A DNA stretch of 64,000 nt from positions 4,030,001-4,094,000 of the forward strand of contig NZ_JAIWZC010000001.1 in the NCBI RefSeq assembly GCF_020297485.1. The letters run 5' to 3'. Numbering within the stretch: the stretch's first letter is position 1; each line of letters begins with the position of its first letter. Positions 51,955 to 61,073 of the stretch are shown piece after piece. Source of the stretch: Enterocloster clostridioformis (GTDB lineage: Bacteria > Bacillota > Clostridia > Lachnospirales > Lachnospiraceae). The position numbers were made by a program, and so were the translations under genes. The notes under the pieces are model-generated. The model was given only the letters and a program-made list of their open reading frames with translations, was not told where the DNA came from and ran no database searches.

Positions 51955-52302
51955 ATACTGTTAACTATATTAACTATTAATCATCCTAACTATAAACACA
52001 TCACACAAAATAAATCAATAATTAATTTAAAATTCGTACATATTACATAATACATTGGTGCATATCTATGCATTATGCTGAAAAAAGAGTATCATTTTCC
52101 GAAGAAACCTCCTTGCAGGCATTGTATGGAAAAAATAGCACGGCAAAAAATACAAAGAAGAATCTCCGCCTTATCTTGCAACATCTCTAATAATCCGATA
52201 TAATAATTTTGGGGTTCGCGCATGTCGCGTGAGAATGAAAATCAATATAATGGGGAATACATATTGTACGGGCATTTCCCCTAAGAACAAGGAGGATTTA
52301 AA
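51955..52302. other. AT-rich gap between the IS4-like element and ridA
   Basis: 348 bases without a convincing gene. Strongly AT-rich with short TTAACTAT-type repeats at 51960-51985; the last 40 bases hold the ridA leader and ribosome site AAGGAGG. It may be a remnant of the region displaced with the ABC operon. Confidence 0.6.
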
Positions 52303-52671
52303 ATGAACGTAATCAGCACAGAAAAGGCACCAGGCGCAATCGGACCATACTCCCAGGGATTTGAGGTTAATGGAGTTATCTACACATCCGGTCAGATACC
52401 GGTAAATCCGGCAGACGGCAGCGTTGCAGAGGACATCGCAGGACAGGCTGAACAGAGCTGCAAGAACGTAGGCGCCATCCTGGAAGCAGCAGGCAGCGGC
52501 TTTGACAAGGTATTTAAGACCACCTGCTTCCTGGCAGATATGGGCGATTTTGCAACATTTAACGAAGTATATGCTAAGTATTTCACTTCCAAACCAGCCA
52601 GAAGCTGTGTGGCAGTTAAGACCCTTCCAAAGGGCGTTCTGTGTGAAATCGAGGCAATTGCTGTTAAATAA
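52303..52671 (+). CDS. ridA: RidA-family reactive-imine deaminase
   Basis: 122 residues, ATG 7 bases after AAGGAGG. GAIGPYSQGFEVNGVIYTSG, QAEQSCKNVGAILEAAGSGF, and C-terminal RSCVAVKTLPKGVLCEIEAIAV are RidA signatures including the conserved Arg and Glu. Hydrolyses enamine/imine intermediates from PLP enzymes. Confidence 0.95.
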   Translation: MNVISTEKAPGAIGPYSQGFEVNGVIYTSGQIPVNPADGSVAEDIAGQAEQSCKNVGAILEAAGSGFDKVFKTTCFLADMGDFATFNEVYAKYFTSKPARSCVAVKTLPKGVLCEIEAIAVK

Positions 52672-52775
52672 GGATTGACCTGACATACGCATCAAAAGCC
52701 GCAAATCTCTGCATTTTGCCGGGAAGAGCGGTTTTTTTGACCCCGTCGGCGCTCCGTAAGAGAAGGAAGAGTGGA

Positions 52776-53492
52776 ATGGATAAAATAGCGATTCTGAAAA
52801 AAGCGGTTAAGATACTTCTGGTATTGGGACTGGCAGGATGTCTGGTTCTGTTCCTCATAAACCTGTACATGATCCGGCGAGAAAAACCCAATATCATCAG
52901 CGCGGATGATGCGGCAGCCCTTGGAGATGTGGACTGTATCATGGTACTGGGCTGCAGTGTCAGGCCCGACGGCACGCCATCCGGCATGCTTCGGGACAGG
53001 CTGGACAAGGGAATAGAGCTGTATGAGGGCGGTGTGTCGGACCGCCTTCTCATGAGCGGAGACCATGGTCGTGCGAACTATGACGAGGTAAACCGGATGA
53101 AGCAGTATGCCATTGATGAGGGCATTCCTTCCGGGGATATTTTCATGGATCACGCAGGATTCTCCACCTATGAGAGCATGTACCGGGCCAGGGACATTTT
53201 CCAGGTAAAGAAGATTATCATTGTTACCCAGCGCTATCATATGTACCGGGCTCTTTATGTGGCGCAGGCCATGGGGATGGAGGCATACGGCGTGGAGTCA
53301 GATCCCAGGCAGTACGGCGGCCAGAAAATGAGGGACCTGAGAGAACTGCTGGCCAGACCCAAGGATTTGATTTATACCATTGTAATGCCTAAGCCCACCT
53401 ATCTGGGAGATGCCATACCAGTCAGCGGAGACGGCAACGTTACCAATGATAAGGAAGAAAACCGGGATAGGAACGAGTCCGGTCAGAAGTAA
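52776..53492 (+). CDS. SanA/YdcF-like DUF218 membrane protein
   Basis: 238 residues from ATG 52776 behind GAAGGAAGAG. N-terminal membrane anchor at about residues 12-32; then the DUF218 pattern DCIMVLGCSVRPDGTPSGML, LLMSGDHGR, DHAGFSTYESMYRARDIFQV, IIIVTQRYHMYRALYVA. SanA-type proteins affect envelope barrier; activity undefined. A hydrophilic tail ends the protein. Confidence 0.87.
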   Translation: MDKIAILKKAVKILLVLGLAGCLVLFLINLYMIRREKPNIISADDAAALGDVDCIMVLGCSVRPDGTPSGMLRDRLDKGIELYEGGVSDRLLMSGDHGRANYDEVNRMKQYAIDEGIPSGDIFMDHAGFSTYESMYRARDIFQVKKIIIVTQRYHMYRALYVAQAMGMEAYGVESDPRQYGGQKMRDLRELLARPKDLIYTIVMPKPTYLGDAIPVSGDGNVTNDKEENRDRNESGQK

Positions 53493-53510
53493 GATATATC
53501 CAGAGGACAT

Positions 53511-53566
53511 AAAATACCCCTGAAAACAGCTTATGGGTATGAATCAGCTGTTTTCAGGGGTATTTT
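53511..53566. terminator. Bidirectional terminator between sanA-like and rubredoxin genes
   Basis: AAAATACCCCTGAAAACAGC (53511-53530) pairs with the perfect complement ending at 53566. A-tract on one side and T-tract on the other serve both convergent genes. Confidence 0.92.
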
Positions 53567-53598
53567 GTAACAGTTCACGTAACAGAACAATAAGGAGG

Positions 53599-54228
53599 CT
53601 ACAGTTTTACGAAATAGCTGGCATCCTTGCCGCAGACCGGACAGATAAAGTCAGGAGGCAATGTCTCAGACTCCAAAATATATCCGCATACGGAGCAGCG
53701 CCATCCGGTAACCTTGTCAGTGTCCGCCTGATAGGAAGGAGCCTTTGGCGGAGTAGTTCCGTTTTTCTTCAGATGGTAATTGGAATAGGTAAGCGCCGGT
53801 GTCTGGGAATCCAGGACTTCTGCCTCCACTGCCTCGCCCACAATAATCATATGGGTTCCCACGTCCATGGAGGATACAACACGGCAGGTGAACCGGGCAC
53901 AGACGCCTTCTGTGGGATATGGATTATAGAGACTGTCCCGTCCATGTGGAATGCCGTCGTATTTCTCCACATCCTTGCCGCACTGGAAACCAAAACGTCT
54001 AATCAGATCCATTTCCACATCGTCGGAAAGTACCACCGCGGAGAAAGTGCCGGATGTCTCAATCAGCTTAAATGTATAGTTTTCCTTGTTAAGAGCAATG
54101 GATAACCTGGCGGGAGATGATGTAACCTGGGTCAGAGTGTTGATGACACAGCCGCTTTCCCTGCCGTCTGCGCTGGTGGAAATAATGTAAACGCCGTAAC
54201 TTAATTTGAAAAATGCTTTTGAATCCAT
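53599..54228 (-). CDS. Flavin reductase-rubredoxin fusion (high-molecular-weight rubredoxin)
   Basis: 209 residues from ATG 54228 behind AGGAGGGG. Residues 1-150 are a flavin-reductase-like FMN domain (LTQVTSSPARLSIALNKENY, GFQCGKDVEKYDGIPH); residues about 165-205 are rubredoxin with two C-x2-C pairs (WRCSVCGYI, FICPVCGKD). Such Hrb proteins carry electrons to flavodiiron or nitric-oxide/oxygen-scavenging proteins in anaerobes. Confidence 0.92.
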   Translation of the reverse strand: MDSKAFFKLSYGVYIISTSADGRESGCVINTLTQVTSSPARLSIALNKENYTFKLIETSGTFSAVVLSDDVEMDLIRRFGFQCGKDVEKYDGIPHGRDSLYNPYPTEGVCARFTCRVVSSMDVGTHMIIVGEAVEAEVLDSQTPALTYSNYHLKKNGTTPPKAPSYQADTDKVTGWRCSVCGYILESETLPPDFICPVCGKDASYFVKL

Positions 54229-54513
54229 AAAATGTACCCCTCCTGTGTCTCTTTTGCCTTTTCGGCTATAGTTTGATTTTACCACGTATAATTGATAATA
54301 TGTAAGATAGTTGTATTGTATCATATAAATTCCATAAAATCAATAATAATTACTATTATTATAAAATTATTATTTGCAGGCGGTTTCTTATTTGAGGTTA
54401 TTCTGATACAATGGTTGTAAAAGAGATTCTGGGAAAGAGCCTCTTGGAAAGAGCCTTTGGGAAGGCGCCAGGAAAAGCATATATAGAATCATGGATGAAA
54501 GGACAGGCAGTGA

Positions 54514-55281
54514 ATGGGTTTGCTTGAAAATAAAAAGCTTGAGAATAACAATATTGTCATTATGAATTTTACGGGAGCATATGAAAAACAGGAATTTTAC
54601 GGGGATTTGGGCGCTGTGTGGCTGGACCTTAGAGATATACAGGGCACTAATTGTTACTGTGACGAGGAGGCGGAGGCAGCCATTAAGGAGAGAATCCGCC
54701 CAATGGGGCCCTCCGGAATTCATTTCCTGGATTCAGGAAATTACCATTATGTGAGTAAAATATGGCTGGATAAGGTAGAGGGAGAATTTGAACTGCTGGT
54801 GTTCGATCACCATACAGATATGCAGATGCCTATATTTGGGAATATCCTGTCCTGCGGCGGTTGGATTCAGGCTGCTTTGGATACAAATACGGGGCTGAAG
54901 CGGGTCTATCTGGCAGGGCCGCCCTGTATGGAAGCGGAAGCTGACGGGAATCGGGTAGTTGGAATCAATGAAGAGGAACTGAAGGTGCCGGGGTGTATCA
55001 GCCGCTATATGGAGGACTCCGGGCTGCCTCTCTATATATCACTGGATAAGGATATTCTGAACCGATCCTGCGCAGTCACTAATTGGGACCAGGGAGAGAC
55101 GCAGCTGGAGGATGTGCTGGCCTGCATAAAAGAGGCGGCGTTCTGCCGCGGTATAATAGGAGTGGATGTATGCGGGGAGGACCCGGAACAGGAGGGAATC
55201 AGGGCCAGCCAAATCAATCAGAATACTAACAGGGAGATTATCTGTAAATTAATGGAAGTTTGTGGTATACTGTGTCCATGA
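54514..55281 (+). CDS. Divergent arginase/ureohydrolase-family protein
   Basis: 255 residues; weak ribosome site. Metal-site-like motifs in order: FLDSGNYHYVS (in the place of GGDH), LLVFDHHTDMQ (DxHxD-like) and PLYISLDKDILNRSCAVTNW (SxDxDxxD-like), then GVDVCGEDPEQEGIRA. A manganese hydrolase fold is likely, but the first motif is atypical and substrate is unknown. Followed closely by a C26 peptidase gene; both may handle amide or guanidino compounds. Confidence 0.78.
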   Translation: MGLLENKKLENNNIVIMNFTGAYEKQEFYGDLGAVWLDLRDIQGTNCYCDEEAEAAIKERIRPMGPSGIHFLDSGNYHYVSKIWLDKVEGEFELLVFDHHTDMQMPIFGNILSCGGWIQAALDTNTGLKRVYLAGPPCMEAEADGNRVVGINEEELKVPGCISRYMEDSGLPLYISLDKDILNRSCAVTNWDQGETQLEDVLACIKEAAFCRGIIGVDVCGEDPEQEGIRASQINQNTNREIICKLMEVCGILCP

Positions 55282-55340
55282 TGAGGGGCAGCAGGATGGA
55301 TTGATGCGAAAGCAGTGAGAAAGAAACGAGGTAAGTGCAC

Positions 55341-56057
55341 ATGAAACCGGTGATTGGAATTATACCATTATTTGACGAGGAAAAGGACAGTATCTGGATG
55401 GTACCCGGATATATGGACGGAATCCGCCGGGCAGGCGCAGTTCCCATGATATTGCCGCTTGTCTGTGACCAGGCGGATTTACGCCAGATAAACAGCATGT
55501 GCAGCGGGTATCTGTTTACAGGCGGACATGATGTGGACCCATCTCTATACGGTGAGGAGAAGAGCGGCCTGTGCGGTCCTGCCTGTATGGAGAGGGACCG
55601 GCTGGAACAAAACGTGTTCCGCATGGCGTGGGAGGACCACAAGGCGGTACTTGGAATCTGCCGGGGTCTGCAATTGATTAATGTTCTTATGGGAGGCACT
55701 CTGTTTCAGGATCTGCCCTCCGAATTTCAGGGTACGTGCAGCATAGAGCATCATATGAAGCCGCCGTACAGCCGTGTCTGCCATCAGGTGGAACTGGTGC
55801 AAGACGGACCGTTATGCAAACTCCTGGGAAGGAACAGCATGGGAGTGAACAGTTATCACCACCAGGGAATCAAAAAGTTGGCTCCGGGGCTTAAGGCCAC
55901 GGCCGTGGCAGAGGACGGACTGGTGGAAGGGATATACGCGCCTGACAGGGAGTACATACAGGCTGTGCAGTGGCATCCGGAGTTCATGTCTCCGGGTGAC
56001 GCTGATGCGGGAAAGATATTTCGATCATTCATAGAAGGAAGTAAGGGAAATGCATAG
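55341..56057 (+). CDS. Gamma-glutamyl-GABA hydrolase-like class I amidotransferase (peptidase C26)
   Basis: 238 residues from ATG 55341 behind GAGGTAAG. Nucleophile Cys in AVLGICRGLQLINVLMGGTL; oxyanion region FTGGHDVDPSLYG; catalytic His-Glu in VQWHPEFM. PuuD-type enzymes cut gamma-glutamyl amides in polyamine breakdown. The gene overlaps the MATE exporter start by 8 bases, so the two are co-expressed. Confidence 0.92.
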   Translation: MKPVIGIIPLFDEEKDSIWMVPGYMDGIRRAGAVPMILPLVCDQADLRQINSMCSGYLFTGGHDVDPSLYGEEKSGLCGPACMERDRLEQNVFRMAWEDHKAVLGICRGLQLINVLMGGTLFQDLPSEFQGTCSIEHHMKPPYSRVCHQVELVQDGPLCKLLGRNSMGVNSYHHQGIKKLAPGLKATAVAEDGLVEGIYAPDREYIQAVQWHPEFMSPGDADAGKIFRSFIEGSKGNA

Positions 56058-57396
56058 AGATTTGACTACAGGTTCCATTACAGGAACCATGCTGCGGTTC
56101 GCACTTCCCATGATAACAGGAAATCTTTTGCAGCAGTTTTATAATATAGCGGATACACTGATTGTGGGCCGGTATCTGGGGGTACAGGCACTGGCGGCTG
56201 TTGGGGCCGCCTATGCGCTGATGTCATTTCTTACCTCCATTCTTCTGGGGCTGTGCATGGGAAGCGGGGCTGTGTTTTCCCTGCGCTATGGTGAAAAGAA
56301 TGAGAGAATGCTTAAATCCAGCATGTTCGTGTCGTTTGTACTTGTAGCGGCAGTGGCTCTGGTTCTGAATACTGCGGTTTTCCTGTTTATTGACCCAATT
56401 ATGTACCTGTTGTGTGTACCCGTGGAAATCTATGGCTTTATGCGAGAATATCTGTGGGTCATATTTTTTGGCATCAGCGCTGTGTTTTTGTACAACTATT
56501 TTGCCTGTCTGCTGAGAGCCGTAGGGAACTCTTTTATACCGCTGGTGTTTCTTGGCATTTCAGCCCTGCTGAATGTGGGATTGGATTTGGTATTTGTCCT
56601 TGTCTTTAAATGGGGTGTTGCCGGTGCCGGTGCAGCCACTGTTGTTTCCCAGTTTGTGTCAGGCATTGGAATCTGTCTGTATACATATTTAAAGATGCCT
56701 GAATTCAGGATAAACAGAAGCTATATGAAAATGGACCGGAAGGTTCTGGCGGAAATATCCGGTTTTTCGTTTTTGACCTGCGTTCAGCAGTCTGTGATGA
56801 ATTTCGGTATATTGATGGTCCAGGGACTGGTCAACAGCTTTGGCGCTGTGGTTATGGCGGCATTTGCAGCAGCAGTGAAAATAGATTCCTTTGCCTATAT
56901 GCCGGTGCAGGATTTCGGAAACGCGTTTTCCACTTTCATAGCCCAGAATTATGGGGCGGGCAGGCATGACCGGGTGGAAAAAGGAATCAAAAGCGCTGTT
57001 ACAGCTTCCGTCCTGTTTTGCCTGGTGATATCGTTTATTGTATGTGTGTTCGCAAGGGAGCTGATGCTTGTTTTTGTACAGCCCCAGGAGGCTGAGATAT
57101 TGGCGGTGGGAGTGCAGTATCTTCGGATTGAGGGGACATTTTACTGCGGTATTGGATGTCTGTTCCTGCTGTACGGCCTGTACCGCGCTGTGAGAAAACC
57201 GGAGATGTCCGTGGTGCTGACGGTCATTTCATTGGGAACCAGGGTGGTTCTCGCTTATATCCTGTCAGCGATTCCGGGCATTGGTGTTGTGGGAATATGG
57301 GTATCAGTGCCTATTGGCTGGTTTTTGGCGGATTGTACCGGGTTTGCGTATTATTGGATGAAGCGCAGGGCCATATTGGGGCAGGGTGGAAATTGA
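56050..57396 (+). CDS. MATE-family efflux transporter
   Basis: 448 residues, 12 membrane segments. MLRFALPMITGNLLQQFYNIADTLIVGRYLG is the MATE opening; the second half repeats the pattern (FLTCVQQSVMNFGILMVQGL, AQNYGAGRHDRVEKGIKSAV). Exports cationic or amphipathic compounds with Na+ or H+. Translationally coupled to the C26 peptidase. Confidence 0.93.
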   Translation: MHRDLTTGSITGTMLRFALPMITGNLLQQFYNIADTLIVGRYLGVQALAAVGAAYALMSFLTSILLGLCMGSGAVFSLRYGEKNERMLKSSMFVSFVLVAAVALVLNTAVFLFIDPIMYLLCVPVEIYGFMREYLWVIFFGISAVFLYNYFACLLRAVGNSFIPLVFLGISALLNVGLDLVFVLVFKWGVAGAGAATVVSQFVSGIGICLYTYLKMPEFRINRSYMKMDRKVLAEISGFSFLTCVQQSVMNFGILMVQGLVNSFGAVVMAAFAAAVKIDSFAYMPVQDFGNAFSTFIAQNYGAGRHDRVEKGIKSAVTASVLFCLVISFIVCVFARELMLVFVQPQEAEILAVGVQYLRIEGTFYCGIGCLFLLYGLYRAVRKPEMSVVLTVISLGTRVVLAYILSAIPGIGVVGIWVSVPIGWFLADCTGFAYYWMKRRAILGQGGN

Positions 57397-57536
57397 GGTG
57401 AATGATGGGAAGTGGAACTTAAGTTTATGGGAGGGACGATAAAGGAACGATAAAGGGACGATAAAAACTTCTTGACTTGAAGTTAGCTCCAGATGATAGA
57501 ATGATGAGAGATAACAAAACGAGAGGAGATTTACAT

Positions 57537-58076
57537 ATGAATAAAAATGTATTAGTTATATCAGCAAGCCCAAGGAAAGGCGGTAATTCCGATACACTCT
57601 GCGATGAGTTTATCCGCGGCGCACAGGAATCTGGAAATCATGCGGAAAAGATTTTTCTGGCCAGTAAGAATATCGAATATTGCATAGGATGCGGCGTCTG
57701 TAATACCACTCATAAGTGTGTTCAAAAGGATGATATGGCGGAGATACTGGATAAAATGGTGGAGGCGGATGTCATTGTATTGGCCACGCCAGTGTACTTT
57801 TATACCATGGATGCACAGATGAAAACATTGATTGACCGCACGGTTCCCAGGTATACAGAAATTCAGAATAAGGATTTTTATTTTATAGTAGCCGCCGCGG
57901 ATACGGAACGGAAGATGATGGAGCGCACCATTGAAGGATTCCGGGGATTTACGCAGGATTGTCTGACTGGAGCCAGGGAGAAGGGAATTATATATGGAAC
58001 TGGTGCCTGGCAGGCAGGAGAAATCAAGGGGACACCTGCTGTGAAGCAGGCATATGAAATGGGAAGAAATGTATAG
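57537..58076 (+). CDS. NAD(P)H-dependent FMN reductase (flavodoxin-like)
   Basis: 179 residues from ATG 57537 behind GAGAGGAGA. FMN-binding loop ISASPRKGGNSDTLCDEF; CIGCGVCNTTHKC; and VLATPVYFYTMDAQMKTLIDR are typical of the iron-sulfur-flavoprotein-like NADPH:FMN reductases. The C-x2-C-x-x-C cluster-like motif may hold a [4Fe-4S] or be redox thiols. Single-gene unit with a terminator. Confidence 0.9.
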   Translation: MNKNVLVISASPRKGGNSDTLCDEFIRGAQESGNHAEKIFLASKNIEYCIGCGVCNTTHKCVQKDDMAEILDKMVEADVIVLATPVYFYTMDAQMKTLIDRTVPRYTEIQNKDFYFIVAAADTERKMMERTIEGFRGFTQDCLTGAREKGIIYGTGAWQAGEIKGTPAVKQAYEMGRNV

Positions 58077-58086
58077 TTGAAAAATA

Positions 58087-58126
58087 AAATGCATGATGGA
58101 CCGGAGGGTGTGTCATGCATTTTTTG
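58087..58126 (+). terminator. Intrinsic terminator after the FMN reductase gene
   Basis: AAATGCATGA / TCATGCATTT with a 16-base loop followed by TTTG. Confidence 0.85.
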
Positions 58127-58141
58127 TGTCTTCCAATTATG

Positions 58142-58181
58142 ATTTCATGGGATATATGCAAATTTCATGGGATATATGCAA
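58142..58181 (+). repeat. Perfect 20-bp tandem duplication
   Basis: ATTTCATGGGATATATGCAA occurs twice head to tail in the intergenic region. Confidence 0.93.
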
Positions 58182-58266
58182 GATGAGTTTGAGGTGAACG
58201 CGGTGGATGTCCCTTTGGGAGACTTTTCATTTTCCGGGGAATAAAATATTTATGTGGTATAGATAT

Positions 58267-58301
58267 ATGTGACTCATAGTCCGTTGATAAATAAGTCACA
58301 T
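58267..58301 (+). promoter_or_regulatory. Inverted repeat upstream of the HTH-symporter fusion
   Basis: ATGTGACT (58267-58274) and AGTCACAT (58294-58301), perfect 8-bp arms 19 bases apart, 35 bases before the start codon. Possibly an operator for an XRE-type protein, which the downstream fusion partly encodes. Confidence 0.6.
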
Positions 58302-58335
58302 TTCGTTACTCTTACCTGTAAGAGAGGTGAGGGAG

Positions 58336-59586
58336 ATGGAGTTTTCTGGCGATATAAAAATAAAAGTTGGCAACAGGATACGCCAATTAAGAAAAGAACT
58401 ATTATTAAGTCAAGAGTCTTTGGCGTTTAAGGCAGGCCTGGACCGCACCTATATTGCATCTGTAGAAAATGGAAAGATAGGTTTATCGACGCAGATATTT
58501 GCAGCCATGTTGTTGGGAGCGGTTTTGGGAATCGTTATCGGGGAACCAATGACCAAAGTCGGGTTTATCGGAACTATCTGGCTGAATTGTATTAAAATGA
58601 TTGTGGTGCCAATGGTACTTGTCACCATTGTGACGGGTGTTGTTTCTCAGAAGGATATGAAGACGCTGGGAAGAATCAGCTTCCGTATTATGGCATATTA
58701 TATTGTCACCACACTGGTTGCCTGCGCCATCGGCATCCTGGTTACATCCATTGTAAAGCCCGGCGCCATAGCCAATTTTACAGGACTGGCATCTAAGGAG
58801 GTAACTGGCAGCGCGGACATCACGGTAGCTGATTTCTTTACAGGAATGTTTTCTTCCAACATTACTCAGACCTTTGCGGACGGCAATATCCTTCAGACCG
58901 TAGTCATCGCAATTCTGCTGGGCGTGGCGATTTTAAGGATGAAGAATCCGGAGCACAAGGAGAAGGCAATCAAGGGCATGAACGTGCTCAATGATATGGT
59001 ATTTTCGCTGATTAACATGATTATGCTGGTATCTCCAATCGGCGTATTCTTCCTGATGGGAGATTCCTTCGGAAAGTACGGAGCCGGCATCTTTACCAGC
59101 ATGGCAACCCTTGTAGGCACCTATTATCTGGCCTGCCTGGTGCATGTGGTACTGGTTTACTGTACGGTCATCTGGGTGACGGCAGGAATCAATCCGCTCA
59201 AGTTTTTGAAGGACAGTGCCGAGCTGTGGGTATACACCATCTCCACCTGCTCCAGTGTGGCACTGTACGGCTGTGTTATCCTGTTTATCAGCCAGACCAT
59301 CGGCGTTCCTGTCACCCTGGGAACCATGGTGAAAATCATCCTGATGTCGGCCATTCTTTCCACTGGCGGCGGCGGTATCCCCGGAAGCGGTATCGTAAAG
59401 CTTCTGGTCATGGTAACTGCATTTGGCCTGCCTACAGAGATTGTGGGAATCATAGCTGCGTTCTACCGCCTGTTTGACATGGGAACCACCACCAACAACT
59501 GCCTGGGAGATCTTGCGGGTACGGTGTTTGTGTCCAAGCTGGAGGATAAGGCGGCTGCTAGTACAGCATTGCTTAAATATCAGTGA
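58336..59586 (+). CDS. XRE helix-turn-helix fragment fused to a dicarboxylate/amino-acid:cation symporter (DAACS)
   Basis: 416 residues from ATG 58336 behind GAGGTG. Residues about 10-47 are four helices of an XRE domain (VGNRIRQLRKELLLSQESLA, GLDRTYIASVENGK) that breaks off before its last helix and runs directly into IGLSTQIFAAMLLGAVLGI, the normal N-terminus of a GltP/DctA-type carrier. Carrier hallmarks follow: MIVVPMVLVTIVTGVV, ILSTGGGGIPGSGIV (SSS-like hairpin position) and FDMGTTTNNCLGDLAG. The carrier has no start codon of its own at the joint, so it is expressed as a fusion or not at all. A deletion fusing two genes is likely. The last five or so residues were changed by the IS630 insertion. 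Confidence 0.85.
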   Translation: MEFSGDIKIKVGNRIRQLRKELLLSQESLAFKAGLDRTYIASVENGKIGLSTQIFAAMLLGAVLGIVIGEPMTKVGFIGTIWLNCIKMIVVPMVLVTIVTGVVSQKDMKTLGRISFRIMAYYIVTTLVACAIGILVTSIVKPGAIANFTGLASKEVTGSADITVADFFTGMFSSNITQTFADGNILQTVVIAILLGVAILRMKNPEHKEKAIKGMNVLNDMVFSLINMIMLVSPIGVFFLMGDSFGKYGAGIFTSMATLVGTYYLACLVHVVLVYCTVIWVTAGINPLKFLKDSAELWVYTISTCSSVALYGCVILFISQTIGVPVTLGTMVKIILMSAILSTGGGGIPGSGIVKLLVMVTAFGLPTEIVGIIAAFYRLFDMGTTTNNCLGDLAGTVFVSKLEDKAAASTALLKYQ

Positions 59587-60836
59587 TTAAATTACTAATG
59601 GTATCCCGGCATATGTCCACTTAAATGGGTGTGCTGTAAGATTGTATTGTTCAATAAAGCGCAGGATGCTTGCTTCCAGTTCTTCTATTGATAGGTAGCT
59701 TTTCCGCTTCAGCAGCTTCCGGTTAATGATGCCAAACCATATCTCAATCTGGTTCATCCAGGAACTGTGTTTCGGAGTATAGACAAAGCGGATCCGGTGG
59801 GAAGGGTCATGCAGGAAATCCGCTCGGCTTTCCATACTTTTAAGGATCCCTGTTTTCCCTTTTTTGCCCAGTTCCACGCCAAGGGCACAGGCTTCTGCCA
59901 CAAAGCGGACAAGGGCTTCCGATTTATGGGTGTTTAGGCCATCGCATATAAATGTCCATGGGGCTTGCGGGTCTGTCCCTACCAATGCTTTCACGGCTTC
60001 CACAAAATCCTCTTCTGTGCGTGTGGAGTTTAAATACGGCATTTCCATACGGCCCGTTGCAACATCAAAGAACCCGATGAGGCTGGTCGTGCCATGGCGG
60101 ATATACTCAAACTCCATTTTGGCGCACTGGCCGGGTAATGGGAGCTTGTCAGGATATTTATGTTCCAGCGCTTGTACCCCGGTCATTTCATCCGTGGAAA
60201 CAATGTGTGCACCTTCCCGGCTTTGTTCCTGGGCACTCTGGTACAGGCCGCAGATTTCGTTTACTTTCCGCGCAAAAGATTCCGGGGCTTCCGTCTTTTC
60301 CGAAGAATGAAGCCAGTAACGGATTTTGTGGGGATGTAAATCTACCTCATTTTTAAAAAACGGCTGACAGATTTCTCAGAAATCTGTTCAGCGATCCCCT
60401 GCTTTTTAATTTCTGCCACTAACAGCGGGAGACTCCACTGGCTTACTTCGTACCCAAAATCATTTGGGCTGCTGCAGGCAAGGTCGATGATCCGCATGAT
60501 CTGGTCCGGCGTAAAAACAGACGGGGCACCGGGGCGTTTTTTATCGGACAGGACTGCCCGTATCTCATCTTCAAGCTTTTTCGGGTCGTCCATTTCAATC
60601 CTCCGCAAGGCTGGGAGCGCCGCGAGGAACCGACTGCGCCAGGTGGCAACATTATTATAATGAAGCCCGACCTGTGGTGCAATATTCTGGTTGAGTTCCC
60701 CCTGTGACGCAAGCAGGACAATGCTGGCTCTTTTGACCAGTCCTGACGGAAGGGAGCGGCTTTTTGAAAAAGCAGATAATATGTTTTTCATGGCATCAGA
60801 TAAAACCGGGATAGTATCAATTGTTTTCCTTCGCAT
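59587..60836 (-). CDS. IS630-family transposase made by -1 frameshifting
   Basis: ORF A starts at ATG 60836 (MRRKTIDTIPVLSDAM) and holds the helix-turn-helix region; it ends at TAG just after SRFLKMR. ORF B, in the -1 frame, continues EVDLHPHKIRYWLHSSEK, HIVSTDEMTGVQALEH (D1), FICDGLNTHKSEALV (D2) and FVYTPKHSSWMNQIEIWFG (E). The overlap contains T_TTT_TTA in the zero frame, a classic -1 slippery heptamer. The fused protein is about 415 residues. A missing A in the run is the alternative explanation. Confidence 0.85.
60354..60360 (-). other. -1 ribosomal slippery heptamer
   Basis: Minus strand TTTTTTA read as T_TTT_TTA in the ORF A frame; stop codon TAG follows within about four codons. Confidence 0.75.
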
Positions 60837-61009
60837 AATAACCCATCCATTCTTTAGTGATAGAATTATTATGCACCGACTACAATAAAAAAGCAACGTC
60901 TATTCATTATTATTTTGGCAATGCTGTACTAGGGCAAAGTCGGCATAGGCAGTTTGATGAATTGTCTGATTGTTTGCGCTGTCTGCCGAGATTAATCATA
61001 TATATAATT

Positions 61010-61051
61010 AAAAGGTCCCGGATTCTGCATGAATCAGAGCCCGGGATTTTT
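61010..61051 (+). terminator. Intrinsic terminator, originally of the symporter gene
   Basis: TCCCGG...CCCGGGA with an imperfect inner stem, followed by TTTTTCTG. It lies beyond the IS630 insertion and was separated from its gene by it. Confidence 0.65.
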
Positions 61052-61073
61052 CTGTAAAGTCTGAATCCGCATA

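Larger units (their letters stand above)
59562..60928 (-). mobile_element. IS630-family insertion sequence with exact ends
   Basis: 1367 bp with perfect 11-bp terminal repeats TACAGCATTGC / GCAATGCTGTA, flanked by CTAG on both sides (59558-59561, 60929-60932), the known IS630 preference with TA duplication. It landed in the last codons of the symporter gene. Confidence 0.9.
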
